Below, piece after piece: positions 26,460 through 37,500 of a stretch of 64,000 nucleotides of DNA. The notes below the pieces were generated by a model, which searched no databases, had not been told where the DNA came from, and saw nothing but the letters and a program-made list of their open reading frames with translations. Source of the DNA: Lunularia cruciata (lineage: Eukaryota; Streptophyta; Marchantiopsida; Lunulariales; Lunulariaceae). How positions within the stretch are numbered: the stretch's first letter is position 1; the number at the start of each line of letters is the position of its first letter. The position numbers and the translations under genes are program-made. The stretch spans positions 74,407,836 through 74,471,835 of the forward strand of contig OX419757.1 of assembly GCA_948567375.1 (NCBI GenBank), in the 5' to 3' direction.

Positions 26460-27264
26460 ATGATTGTATATTGTTTCATGTTTAATCTATTGGACGAAGT
26501 CAATTCCCTAAAGAGTGTATATCACTAATCTTGGAACACTATGAAACTATAAATAACCCACAATAAGGCCCATTGTAGATTGACTCCAAAGACTTATGAA
26601 GGTAACCATTCATGTGGAGTGAGGTCACTTTGCCTTGGAATTTTTTTCACCTTCCTTTTTTGCCTAGCCAATCATCTATCATTGAAGCAATTACAAGATC
26701 TATAATCAGTATTCACATCATTTGTATGAGATTGGTAGTGCTATGGTGCAGTACAAAGGGTTTGGAACACACAAACTGAGGGGCAAGTGAGATCTTTCCC
26801 CAAGTCCAATCACCATGATATACTATTTCACCCTTCCCAAAAGGTACCACATCATAGGAGTTGAAGTGATCATGATGCTAAATTTCACGAGGCAATGTTA
26901 CCTTATGATACTCCAAGCATTCAACCATCTATCTCTGTATTATTCCTAACATCTATAGAGTACCTAGAGTTGCACACTCTAGTTCGATACAAATGATTCT
27001 CACTCAAGAGCTTCTACTCATGTGTCAATGTTCCTCACTCACATTCAGAAAAGCATGCAATCACTTTAACAAAGTGTAGACTAATACACATATATTGACT
27101 CAAGAATCTTGATAATATAAAATTTGTTTACTAAAAAGGAAGGATGTTCCAGATGGATATGGTGGTGTAATAGCCCAAGAAGCACACAAGATTGGAACTC
27201 TTAGAAAACTCTGATGCCCCAAAGGAGAACCTTGTGTTTATTATCTAGCAAAGAAGATCCCATC
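26460..27264 (-). mobile_element. Fragment of repeat family U1 (3' part), interrupted by the chromovirus
   Basis: 26970-27180 shares 'ataatataaaatttgttta' and 'gatggatatggtggtgta' with about 35395-35470 (there 'cataatataaaatttttatt' and 'aatggacatggtgaaca'), in the same orientation. It is thus a second, partial copy of the 3' region of U1. The chromovirus begins at 27265 immediately after it, so the fragment was probably the insertion target. Confidence 0.4.
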
Positions 27265-27658
27265 TATAAAAGACTGAAACCGAGGAGAGAAATAGGAGAA
27301 TAGAAACTCACATTGGGACACTTGAATGAGGGAAAAACTCCAAATGCCTAGGATGAGCTTCGGCTTTGGTATTTATAGGTAGCATACAAGCCCCTTGAAG
27401 CTTCTCAAGAAGCTTCCTTGAGCCGCTTTCTTGGAGTGCAAGCCAAGTTAACCTTCCTTCTAGAAGTAGTCTACTTGGCGTGTAAACTAAGCTAGTTGGA
27501 AGCTTTTAGAAGCTTCCTTCTAGAAGCTACCTACTTAGGGTGCAAGTTAACTAGTTGGGAAGCTTCCCAAGAAGCTTCTAGAATATTCTAGGTTATTTTG
27601 TCTTATTCTCTACTTCATAAGCCTAACTAACTTTGTTGCTAAATTCCATATTGTTACA
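27265..27658 (-). repeat. 3' LTR of the chromovirus
   Basis: 394 bp matching 32458-32845 along its length. It should begin TG on the + strand but reads TA (27265-27266), a single G-to-A change, and ends CA at 27657-27658. It contains several nested inverted blocks built from GAAGCTTCTAGAAGC-type units, able to form hairpins, as in the 5' LTR. Confidence 0.9.
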
Positions 27659-27672
27659 TATTCCCCCGCCGC
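27659..27672 (-). other. Polypurine tract of the chromovirus
   Basis: Directly beside the 3' LTR the - strand reads GGCGGGGGAATA, a purine-rich run in the place where plus-strand DNA synthesis is primed in LTR retrotransposons. It also forms the end of the pol frame's GGG-rich tail. Assigned by position and composition. Confidence 0.6.
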
Positions 27673-29199
27673 AAGTTGGTGACGTCCTCGTTGCCAATGA
27701 AGCTTCGAATTCCTTGATGGCCGTCTGTGCATTCTGGAGGTGAGAAAGAGGTTCCCATGTGGCATCATGAAGGGGATGCCCTTTCCAAAGGACCTTGTAC
27801 TCCATATGTTGGCGACGGCCTTGTTGAATATAGCGACGTGCAAGGATACGATCAACTTCGTACTCCACATGATCATTGATAGGGACAGGGAGAGGGGGAG
27901 GTTGAACTCAAGAGGAAAAGGAAGAGGGGTTAGGAACAAAGGGTTTCAACTTGGAAACATGAAAGACAGGATGGATACACATGTGGCAAGGTAAGGCAAG
28001 TCGATAAGCAACAGGAGAGACAATGTGGGTGATATCAAAGGGTCCTATCCAATTAGTGGTAAGTTTATGAACTTGGGGATCAAGTGGGAGAGGGAGGTTA
28101 CTAGAGGATAACATGACTTTATCACCAACTTCAAAGGTGAGATCACAACAATGGTAGTCCGCATATTGTTTTTGGCGATTCTGAGCAACAAGGATGTGAG
28201 ACTTGGCTTGTTGGAGAGATTGAGATATAGTGGTCAAGAATGTGGAAGTATGAGGAACTTGAGAGGGAGGGGGAGCAAGAAGAGAATCTGGCACAAGCAG
28301 ATCTTGGCCAAAATTAAGAAAGAAGAGAGAAAATCCGGTGCTTGCCTGTTTGGAATTGTTGTAGGCAAATTCTGCAGCTGTAAGACATTCATCCCAGTTG
28401 GTATGGTGGACATTGACAAAAGCCCACAACATATCCTCCAATGTACAATTTGCACATTTGGTTTGTCCATCAGTTTGAGGATGATAGGCCGTGGACAAAA
28501 CAAGCTTGGTGCCGAGTATCTGGAAGAGTGCTTGCCAAAACTTCTTGGTAAATCAAGGATCACGGTTGGAGATGAATACACATGGCATCCCATGATGCTT
28601 GAAGACATTGTCAAAGTAGATTTGTGCTAAGGTTGGAGCATCCACGGTATCACAGGTTGGTGCCAAGTGGATTGGCTTACTAAGTTTATCCACAAACACC
28701 ACAATTGCTGTGTGTCCTTGTTTTGTCTTTGGCAAGGATGTGATGAGATCCTAGCTCACATACTCCCAGTGAGCGGATGGAATGGCAAGTGGTTGAAGGA
28801 TCCACTAGGCTTCTGGTTGTTGGCCTTGTTACGTTGGCAACTCTCACATGATCGGACAAAGTCTCGAACATCTTGCGTCATGTTAGGCCACCACCATTGG
28901 CATTGGAGGGTGCCCAAGGTCTTGTTTACTTCCATGTGATCAGCTATTGGTAAATCATGGGCTTGTTGAAGGTGCACAAGTCGAAGATCACCTTTAGCTG
29001 GAACATGGATCTGGTCTGCATGGAATAAAAGGCCTTCATTGAAGGAGAAGGTGTTGTACTCCTTGTCGCATGTTGTTAGACAACCGTGTACCATTTGGAA
29101 GAAGAGATCTTGTTGTAGAGCTGATTGGAACTCATTATGGATCTTAGGGTCAATGGACACCATTGTAATTGCCGCCGTGATGAGAGGAAGAGCCTTCAA
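27673..29199 (-). pseudogene. Chromovirus integrase with C-terminal chromodomain (broken)
   Basis: Integrase inserts the cDNA copy into the genome. Read on -: an HHCC zinc-binding region at about 28960-28830 (HLQQAHDLPIADH ... CESCQRNK); the DDE core, split by stops and frame changes, with VVFVDKLSKPIHLAPTC at about 28710 and STAYHPQTDGQTKCANCTLE at about 28495; the GKDY-like C-terminal zone; then, after one in-frame stop near 27908, a chromodomain at 27868-27700 (EYEVDRILARRYIQ ... YKVLWKGHPLHDATWEP). In chromoviruses this domain is thought to steer insertion to particular chromatin. Stops at several points make it non-functional. Confidence 0.85.
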
Positions 29200-29253
29200 A
29201 TCAGGTCGTCAAGATAGAGCATCAGGGATGACATGGAATTGACCTGGTTTGTA

Positions 29254-30545
29254 CTAAAGTTTGATATCAAACAATTGGAGTTGCTCTTCCCATCGATGAT
29301 GCCGACTCTTCATGTGCTCCAAGTGTAAGGTCTGCAACAATGGCTTGTGATCAATTTGCATGATCACTTGTTTCACCAAGAGATAATGTCTCCATACCTT
29401 GGTGGCATATAATTGCAAGTTGTTCCTGATCTTGAGCAAAGTAATTTCTTTCAACTGTATTTAGTTGGTGAGACACAAAGGCAATAAGATGTAGTCCATT
29501 TGGAAATTCTTGTTGCAACACATCTCCAATTGCAAAGTTAGAAGCATCAAAATCAACCACACAAGGTAGTTGAGGATCATATGGTTGAAGAATGGGTCTT
29601 GAAGACACCATATGCTTTAACTTCTGGAATGCTTCTTCATGCTTGGTGGTCCACTAGAAGCTCGAGTTCTTTCCCAAGAGGTCAGTCAATGGTGTAGCCA
29701 CGTGAGCATAATAATGGATGAACCATTGGTAAAAACTGGCCAATCTATTGAATGCTCATACTTCTGTAGCATCCTTTGGGATAGGCCAATCAGTAATGGC
29801 CTTGATCTTCTCTTCTTCCATCTTGATCCCCTCTGATGAGATCTTATGACCCAAGAAGGTAACCTCCTTCTAACAAAAAGCACACTTTGACTTCTTGCAG
29901 TACAATTTCCGTTGTTGTAGTCGTTTTAGGACTTCTTGCACATGATTCACGTGTTCTGCCTCTGTCTTGTTATAAATTAAGATATCATCTAAGAACACCA
30001 CCATGAACCGATCCAATAGTCCCTCCAACACCCGATGCATCTGATCCATGAAGACTATTGGAGCATTAGTGAGTCCAAAAGGTAGAACTCTCCACTCAAA
30101 ATGTCCATACCTTGTGCAAAAGGCAGTCTTTTGCACGTCCTCTCCTTCAATAGGAATTTGCCAATAGCCGCTATGAAGATCTAGCTTGGAAAAGTAGCGT
30201 GCTCCACTTAGTTGATCAAGCAGGTCATCAATCTGAGGCAAGGGATATGCATTCTTCACGGTTTGCTTATTGAGCCCACGGTTATCAATATAGAAACAAA
30301 GTCCTCCATCCTTCTTTGGAACAAATAGTACCGGTGCTCCCCAAGGAGAGGTACTATGTCATATGAAATCCTTCTCCAACAACTTTGTAAGTGTTGTTCG
30401 CAACTCCTCCAACTTCTTTGGTGAGAGCCGATAGATTGGTCTACTCATTGGAGTACTCCCTAGCAATAACTTGATCTTGAAGGGCATACCTCGATCAGAG
30501 GGTAATCCCTTTGGCAGATCATCTGGAAACACATTTGCAAACTCC
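29254..30545 (-). pseudogene. Chromovirus reverse transcriptase and RNase H (broken)
   Basis: RT copies the element RNA and RNase H removes the RNA strand. On - the fingers/palm region is clear: PMSRPIYRLSPKKLEEL near 30450, [22 protein letters not shown] near 30340, [19 protein letters not shown] at 30259, [19 protein letters not shown], then the catalytic FLDDILIY at about 29979-30002 with both aspartates intact. RNase H follows with VVDFDASNFAIGDVLQQEF at about 29560. In-frame stops lie at about 30360 (before HSTSPWGAP), 29870 and 29750-29640, several of them TGA in place of an expected Arg codon. Only the catalytic core is preserved. Confidence 0.9.
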
Positions 30546-30549
30546 TAAA

Positions 30550-30873
30550 CTATCCGATCAACCATTGCTTGATGAGGCTCTTGGCCTTCCTTAGATTGTT
30601 CTTGTGCAATTGGCTTGATCCACACCACAAATTTATCTTCCTCCAAAGCTTATCTTCCTCCAAAGCTTGCTCTATGGCCGCTTCATTAACAAACTTCCCT
30701 TCCAGGGACTCATCTCTCTTCCAAGCTTGCTCCATGGTTGCCTTCTTGGCAAACTTCCCATCTTGGGACTCATCTCCCTTCCAGATTTTCCCTCTGGCTA
30801 ACTTCTTGACAAACTTCACATCTTGGGATTGACTATTCTTAGGCGTCTTACTCAGAGGTGCCAGACAACCCAA
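30550..30873 (-). repeat. Imperfect 60-bp coding tandem repeat between protease and RT
   Basis: On - the frame reads three related units of about 20 aa: DVKFVKKLARGKIWKGDESQ, DGKFAKKATMEQAWKRDESL and EGKFVNEAAIEQALEEDK. At the DNA level, 'tcttcctccaaagctta' is also duplicated near 30645-30675. The segment is charged, probably helical and linker-like. I do not recall such a repeat at this point in other chromoviruses. Confidence 0.7.
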
Positions 30874-30912
30874 TCGGAAATTCCTACCTTGGTATTGTAC
30901 TTGAATTTGTCA

Positions 30913-31430
30913 TCAGGTCCAATCGAATTGAACCTTATGATGTTCAAGCCAAGGTAGACCCAGAATGATATCATAGTATAGAGGTTTCACTACAAACCTC
31001 ATACACTCCAAATACTCCTTCCCAATCTTGAAGGTAACTGGATATGAGGTGCGGAATGTAGAACCCTTTCTACCATCCGCCATCATCAAACTACTTCCAA
31101 ACACTAGCTTGATAAGAATACCCAATTCCTTTGCTACTTGCATAGACATACAATTCTCTGAACTTCTAGAATCAACCAAAATTCTACAACCCCGATTAGA
31201 TATTGTACCTTGCAAGTGAAGCAAACTTGCATAGGTCAAGCCTTCAATCCCATTGGAACTAATCAAGCTCCCAATAGGCGGCTCAAAATCTCCTACTTGG
31301 ATTCTTCATTTCACTGACCATTTTGTTCCACAAACTCCATCTGGGCAACTTGTCGAGGTTGTCCATTCCTAAGTGGACATTCAGCAATGCGATGTCCAAC
31401 TTGGCGATAATAAAAGCAACCTCCATTTTG
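30913..31430 (-). pseudogene. Chromovirus zinc knuckle and retropepsin-like protease (broken)
   Basis: The protease would cut the Gag-Pol polyprotein. On - the frame 31266-30913 has LLHLQGTISNRGCRILVDSRSS and ends DIILGLPWLEHHKVQFDW, the usual start and end of a Ty3/gypsy aspartic protease. The catalytic D-S/T-G is DSR here (Asp codon 31171-31173, Arg codon 31165-31167), so the active site is lost. Just upstream, at about 31430-31375, GCFYYRQVGHRIAEC is a CCHC zinc knuckle whose second Cys has become Tyr. Both changes fit G-to-A on the coding strand. Confidence 0.85.
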
Positions 31431-31547
31431 TCATAATCTTTCTCTATCTACTATGCCAAGTGGTCTTCGTTGGATAGCATCAATCTCCATTGGTACCGGT
31501 TCTTCCACTCGTGCGTAGTGTACTGGTAGGCTTTGTGTAGGTTGAGG

Positions 31548-32186
31548 TCAAGACCAAGTTGTCGCAACCAAGGAATCAAAATGCTCAGCCAATTGCATAG
31601 CTTCTTCTACATTTTGTGGCTCCCGTATGGTCACCTCCAATTTGGTTTGTGACTTCAATCCTCGCATAAATCGATCCAGAACTTCACATTCTTGGATATT
31701 TGGAATTTGCATAATGATGTTTTGAAATTGTGTGATGTAGCTTCTCACTAAGCTAATCTGCCTCAACTCCACCAATTTATCTTGTGCGGCTTGAGTGGCA
31801 TTTATAGTTTGAAATTGACCAAGTATTGCATCTTTGAATTCTGCCCATGTCAAAATCGATGTAACAATTTGTTGTTCAGCTCTTTCTACTCGAAATCGCC
31901 ACCAAAGTTTTGCCACGCCATCCAATTGGCTAGAAGCAAAGAGAATTTGTTTACGCTTGTCTTGAAGATTGGTGGCTTCAAAGTAACATTTGCAGTAGAA
32001 GATTGTGCCTAGAAGATTCTTGCCTTCAAACACCTTAGGTTTCAAAAATCGAATGCGATCTTCTCCATCTCGAACTGGCGCTCTGTCTATCTGTTCTTGT
32101 CGTTGCTTGTCTTGTTCATCTAACAATCAAGTAAGATGCTCGATTTGTTGTTGCATTGCAAGGATAACATCCAGTATTGCCGCCAT
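31548..32186 (-). pseudogene. Chromovirus gag (broken)
   Basis: Gag forms the particle that packages the element RNA. The frame starts MAAILDVILAMQQQIEHL at 32186, has an in-frame TGA at 32129-32127, then runs to about 31548. It includes the typical retrotransposon gag segment DGVAKLWWRFRVE ... WAEFKDAILGQFQ ... LRQISLVRSYITQFQNI ... FMRGLKSQTKLEV. The early stop (TGA where CGA is expected) and the damaged zinc knuckle downstream make it non-functional. Confidence 0.9.
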
Positions 32187-32444
32187 CGCTACTACTCTAT
32201 TCCACTACCCTCAATTTATCTAATTAATTAACACATAGATACAACATGTCCACCATTCTCCATAAGTTACAACTGGAAGTATCAAGGGTTCCTCAGACAC
32301 GGTGATCATATGTAGAAAATCCTACCCAAAGCGCGAGGTGATGAATTGTATGAAATGATGCTTTGGTAATATCTAGACATGAAAATCCCAATGGTTTGGT
32401 GGAAGTGGATTTGGTGGTCCATAAATTCTATCCATCCCATTCCT

Positions 32445-32456
32445 GCTCTGTTACCA
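32445..32456 (-). other. Primer binding site of the chromovirus
   Basis: Read on -, TGGTAACAGAGC follows the 5' LTR after one base. It differs at one position from the plant initiator-tRNA-Met primer site TGGTATCAGAGC, so first-strand synthesis was presumably primed by that tRNA. Confidence 0.85.
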
Positions 32457-32457
32457 A

Positions 32458-32845
32458 TGTAAAAGACCGAAACCGAGCAGAGAAATAGGAGAATGGAAAC
32501 TCACATTAGGACACTTGCCTAGCATGAGCTTTGGCTTTGGTATTTATAGGTAGCATACAAGCCCCTTGAAGCTTCTCAAGAAACTTATTTGAGCCACTTT
32601 CTTGGAATGCAAGCCAAGTTAACCAGGAAGCTTCTTGAGAAGCCGTCTACTTGGCGTGCAAGCTAAGCTAGTTGGAAGCTTCTAGAAGCTTCCTTCTAGA
32701 AGCTACCTACTTAGGGTGTAAGTTAACTAGTTGGGAAGTTTCCCAAGAAGCTTCTTAGATGCTTCTAGAATATTCTAGGCTATTTTATCTTATTCTCTAC
32801 TTCGTAAACATGACTAACTTTGTCGCTAAATTCCATATTGTTACA
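32458..32845 (-). repeat. 5' LTR of the chromovirus
   Basis: 388 bp matching 27265-27658, beginning TG (32458) and ending CA (32845) on the + strand. Like its partner it has nested inverted GAAGCTTCTAGAAGC-type blocks. Differences include a missing stretch of about 18-20 bp near its start and an extra 'ttagatgc' near 32752. Confidence 0.9.
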
Positions 32846-33299
32846 CCCTCAAAGGGAACTACACCTTAGATTAGATATATGGATGGGTGATATGTTACCA
32901 AGCTATATCCTTACATTAGTTGCATGGATTGGTGACATATCAATCATTGTACTATTTGGTTGGTCAAACAAGTTTGACCAAAGGGAATCTTTTATTAAGA
33001 AGCTCAAAATAGCATAGGTGAGATACTATTAGAAAGATCTCAACAAGACAAAAAGGAGGAGAAGGCAATAAATCTTCTCTATGAAGTTGTGTAAGAGTAC
33101 ATTTTTCAAGGCTTAATTCTTTCATTTAATTCTCTAAAATTAATTGAAGTTTTGGTGTGTTTTTTACTTTTACCCTATTGGTGGAAGTCTTCTTTTGGTG
33201 ATTCCTTTATTTGATCTACTTAGACCATCATGTATAATATCTCTAAAGATATTACCAAGCCCATGTTCACCTATTGCTTTTTTTCTAGCTAATGGTATT

Positions 33300-34590
33300 A
33301 TACATGGTCATTGGGCCTAAGCCCCGTATATGTTTCCTAATCAGCCATAGAGAAATCCAAAGGTTACAGTTGGAAATCCAAAGGAGTTCAAAATCTCCTA
33401 ATTACATCCAAGGAACTATTTGATAATAACTTCCTATCCACTAATCCTTAAGCATGGGTGGATTATGGCTACGGCTACAGCCACCTTAGTGCATTGTTGT
33501 CTACTTTAAGTTTGTCAGATTCTAGAATAACACAAGGTCTTTTTATCATATCCTACCTACTATGTACAAAGTATGTACATGAATAAAGGGTCTTGGTCTA
33601 CAACTATAAGACCTACACTAGCCTACCTAAGAATTCATTTCATTTCTTCCTACCTATTCATCATTCATTTTGTATGAGGTCCTTGGTGTAGTTACACATT
33701 GTTGGTATATATGGATGGTAATGATGAAAAACTACTCACTCCTTTATACATGTGTATTGATCCCATGAGTTACTTTAAGTATGCTTCAACTATTTATTTG
33801 ATGCTAGCCTTAGTCTTTGCAAACTTGGTAGTGGTATGCACATGTAGTTTAACAAACATTGCTACAAGCTGGTCATTTGCATACACTTTATGTTCCAATG
33901 CATCAATCTATATCCAAATATCCTTCATCTTTGTATATTAGTGGTTTTTATTAGCTATTTATTCTAGCTAGTCCAATAATTGGATCATGGTGTGCCTAAT
34001 CATTGCGGCAACCCTTTTTGTTCATTCTCCAAGTTGGTTCATTTGCTGAGGAGCTTCATTTGTTCCTCTACCTCCTTCTTTTGTTGCAATTTCAAACTCA
34101 AAGTCAGGTCTAAGATATGAAGGTCAGTTATGGTCTTGAGGTTCTTATATCTCAATTTTACTGTCATTTTTTTGGTACGGGCCTCTTCAAGTTTGGTTTT
34201 CAAGCTCTTGAGTTTGTTGTTTTGTGCTTGTAGCTTGTTGCTGTACTTCTCTTGTTGATGGAGAACCTTGAGACTATGTTTGTTGACTTTGGCCTTTAGT
34301 TGGGCAAGTAGAGTTTTGTAGTGCTTGTATTTTTGGTGCTCATTCTTTGTGGAACTTCTCCAACTCCTTATCTCTCTTTGCATGTTGACCCTTTGCTTCA
34401 TTTACTTCATTGCAAAGGAAGGCTTTCCCTTGGACCGGTAATTGTGTCTATCATGGAGGTACCGAATAAAAACCATTGGTTTGTTGATTGTTGTATCAAG
34501 GCTTTTGTAGAATGGGAGGAACTCCTCCAAGGCATGCATCATTGGCATTATGATATTTGTTGTATAGACCATTGTGGTGGTTCAATGTAG
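33300..34590 (-). mobile_element. Repeat family U1, partial copy C with coiled-coil frame
   Basis: On -, 34401-34039 is an open frame of 120 aa that is Lys/Gln/Glu/Leu-rich with coiled-coil character (LLAQLKAKVNKHSLKVLHQQ, LKSLKTKLEEARTKK) and then YKNLKTITDLHILDL. This matches the frame in copy B near 36240 (YNNLKQLTDLCISNL). The 3' noncoding part continues to about 33300 with 'tgcaaagtatgtacat'-like blocks (here 'acaaagtatgtacatgaat', 33557). No enzyme domain is seen. Confidence 0.5.
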
Positions 34591-34599
34591 ATGTCCTTG

Positions 34600-37500
34600 T
34601 GGTATAATTGGTAAGAAAGGGTTGTTCCCTCAAGGATGCAGCTTGGAAATAACTAAAACAAGACAAATGGAGTTATAATGATGACAATCTATTATTTTGT
34701 GTTTAACTTCTTGGGTAGCATCATTCCCAAAAGAGGGTAATGTTACCAAAAATGAGTGACAAACTAAAAAATGCTAAGCAATCTACTCTTTTATGTACTA
34801 AAAGGTCAAATCTAAGGGATTCCTAAGAAGGTGTGGGTTCATTTGTAACAAAGGTCACTTTGTTCTAGAATCTTGTTGTTTACCAATTGTCCATCCGAGC
34901 TTCAAACTACCAAAGTGTGGGTTGTAGGAGCTACAATTTGTATAATTCTATCACCACACAACATACAAACTGCAACCCACAACCACCTTGCACAAATAGG
35001 GTATGATAACTTTGCAAACTAAACCGGAGTAAGAGGTTTTTGAACTAACATCACTTTGAAGACTACAACAATAACATTACATTTGATCCTTTCCAGAAGG
35101 TGCAAGGTTATGAGAGTCTGAAATAATATGTGCTACTCAATCTTATATAAGAGTGTTAATTGACAAGATGTTAGGCTTATGTAGGCCTATTACCTCTTCT
35201 TGACATTCTTGACGTTCTTGACATTGGCAAAAATCCTAGAGAGATGCATTCTAGTTCCACACAAATGCATCATTGCACTCTTATGCTCTGGTTTATACCT
35301 TAGGATTTGTCACTCCTAAATCGGTTGAGCATACATTCATTTATTTATATGGTAGAATAATACAAATACATTGACTAATACATTGACAAATACATTGACT
35401 TCATAATATAAAATTTTTATTTACTTGCAAAAGAAGAATGCACCAAATGGACATGGTGAACATCAGTCCTAAGCCTTTAATGCATTTTCTACTTGGCCAC
35501 AAAAGATACAATGGCTTACAATGGATGGTAATTTCCTAAGTATATCTAAACTGGTCAGTCTTGATCATATCTTATCCTAATTCTAAACCTAATGATAGGT
35601 AGCCATGGATGTAATCAACTCAATCGGGGGTTGTCTACCTCCAATAGACTAACACCACGTATAAGGTTAGCCCAAGTACCTATTTGCAAAGTATGTACAT
35701 CCACAAACTTCCTAAGAATATGAAAACAAAGATGTTGACAACATGTACAAAGCAATGTCTCTTTGTTGGAAAATAAAAATGACCATGGCTATTTTTATAA
35801 GACTAGGCTCCAATCATTATTCCTCAGAGGGAGGAGCAGGTGGTGCTTGGGACAAACCCTTAATCCCCTTGTAGATATGAACTAGATACGCAAGCTCCCT
35901 TTGATAGCCATCCAAAATTTGGTTCAAAGATGGTTTGAGCCTCCTCAATCTTGGTATTACCATGGCTCAGAGTTTTGTAAACAACACTTTGAGTTGCTTG
36001 TTCTTGTATGTCTTCCTCTCCAACACATCAATTTGAGTGCACATACTTTTTGCCTTTGTTTGTTTAGAGGTCTCATTGGCCATGCCGTGCAATTGGCTGA
36101 GTAGCTAGGTGGTTGAATGCCCAATAGTTACGAGCAACACCCCTTGTTCATTCTCTAGATTGGCTTGTTTGATGCTAAGTTTGTTGCTCATTTCCTTACA
36201 AATCTGCTTTTCCTACTCCAACATCTTCTCTTGTTGTCTTTTGAGGTTGGTAGATAGGTTGGAGATGCACAGGTCAGTCAATTGTTTCAGGTTGTTGTAT
36301 CTAGTTTCAGCTACCTTTGTACCCATTTGGGCCAGTTCTAGCTCACTTTGTAGTGCTGCAACTTTGTCTTCTTGATTTTGTATCTCTTCTTTGTGTTAAG
36401 TTTGCTAGTGGAAGACCTATAGGCTATAGTCATCAACCTCCTTCTTCAACTCTTGGATTAGCTTTTTGTACTCATCTTGCCACTTTAGGTCTTCCCTCCA
36501 GATCTCCTCTAGGTGCCTCTCACCTCTCTTATCAATTTTTTTTTGTCTTGGATTGGACTAGGTGATGTAAGTGGCAAATGAGGGTGGCTCGTTCCTTCAT
36601 CTTTGGATCCAGCTTTTGGTATATTGGAAAAATTTCTTCCAATGCTTCTATTGCTAGGGTCATAGTATGAATAGTGTAAGCCACCAATTGTCAAGGTTGA
36701 AAATCACCATCCTTACCTAGTTATCTTTGTAAATTCTTCTTCATTTTTGGCCATGAGTTCTTATCATGGCCCGAAATGGTCATCTCCTTTGCTTTATGAG
36801 CCGGAGCTGCTTCCTTGTTCTTATTTGCCTCGTTGTTTGTTGGGAGTATTGCATTTGTGATGATGTCATCTTTGTTTGTCTATCCTTCCCATACTACATC
36901 TCTTAACAAATGAGTGTGGCTTGTTCCTTCATCTTTGGATCCAACTTTTGGTATAATGGAAAATTTCTTCCAATGCTTCTATTGCTAGGTCATAGTATGA
37001 CCAATGTAAGCCACCATTAGCCAAGGCGAGAGAATCGCCATCCTTACCTAGTTGTCTTTGTAACTTCTTCTTCATTTTGGGCACCGAGTTCTTGTCGTGG
37101 CCCAAAATAGTCATCTCCTTTGCTTCATGAGCCAAAGCTGCTTCCTTGTTCTTGCTTGCCTTGTTGTTGTTTGTTTGAGGTATTCCATTGGTGATGATTG
37201 TCACCTTTGTTTGTCTGTCCTTCCCATAATAGGGACAATAGGGATTGTCTTGCAAGTTTTGTTGGACTTTGGCATGATATCTTTGTCTCATTGTTGTTGG
37301 TATCTTTGACACAATCCACCACAGGCAAGTTTGTTTCATCTTGTAATGCAAAGTTTCTCACTTGTTAGGAACCAAAGTGAAGACTAGAGCTGATTTTATA
37401 ATTGGCCAGGGGGGGTTGGATTTTGCAACTGGCATCTTCTCCTTGTCCATGGATGTACTTCTTCTTTGACAAGCGGAGGTGACGATTGGGCCTTGTTGTT

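Larger units (their letters stand above)
27265..32845 (-). mobile_element. Ty3/gypsy chromovirus, full-length but inactivated
   Basis: Complete LTR-retrotransposon layout on the - strand: 5' LTR 32458-32845, primer site 32445-32456, gag, protease, RT, RNase H, integrase with chromodomain, polypurine tract (about 27659-27672), 3' LTR 27265-27658. This gene order plus the chromodomain defines a chromovirus. The host bases flanking the two LTRs are CCATC and CCCTC, a 5-bp target-site duplication with one change. Every coding domain carries stops or lost residues, most explained by C-to-T or G-to-A change. The two LTRs differ at scattered sites and by small indels, so the insertion is not recent. 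Confidence 0.9.

Noticed and set aside
27908-28498. 196-aa open frame as a host gene
   Set aside because: It is the integrase C-terminal part (STAYHPQTDGQ...) of the chromovirus.
34039-34401. Coiled-coil frame as a host cytoskeletal protein
   Set aside because: It matches the frame in U1 copy B and lies inside repeated DNA, so it belongs to the repeat family.
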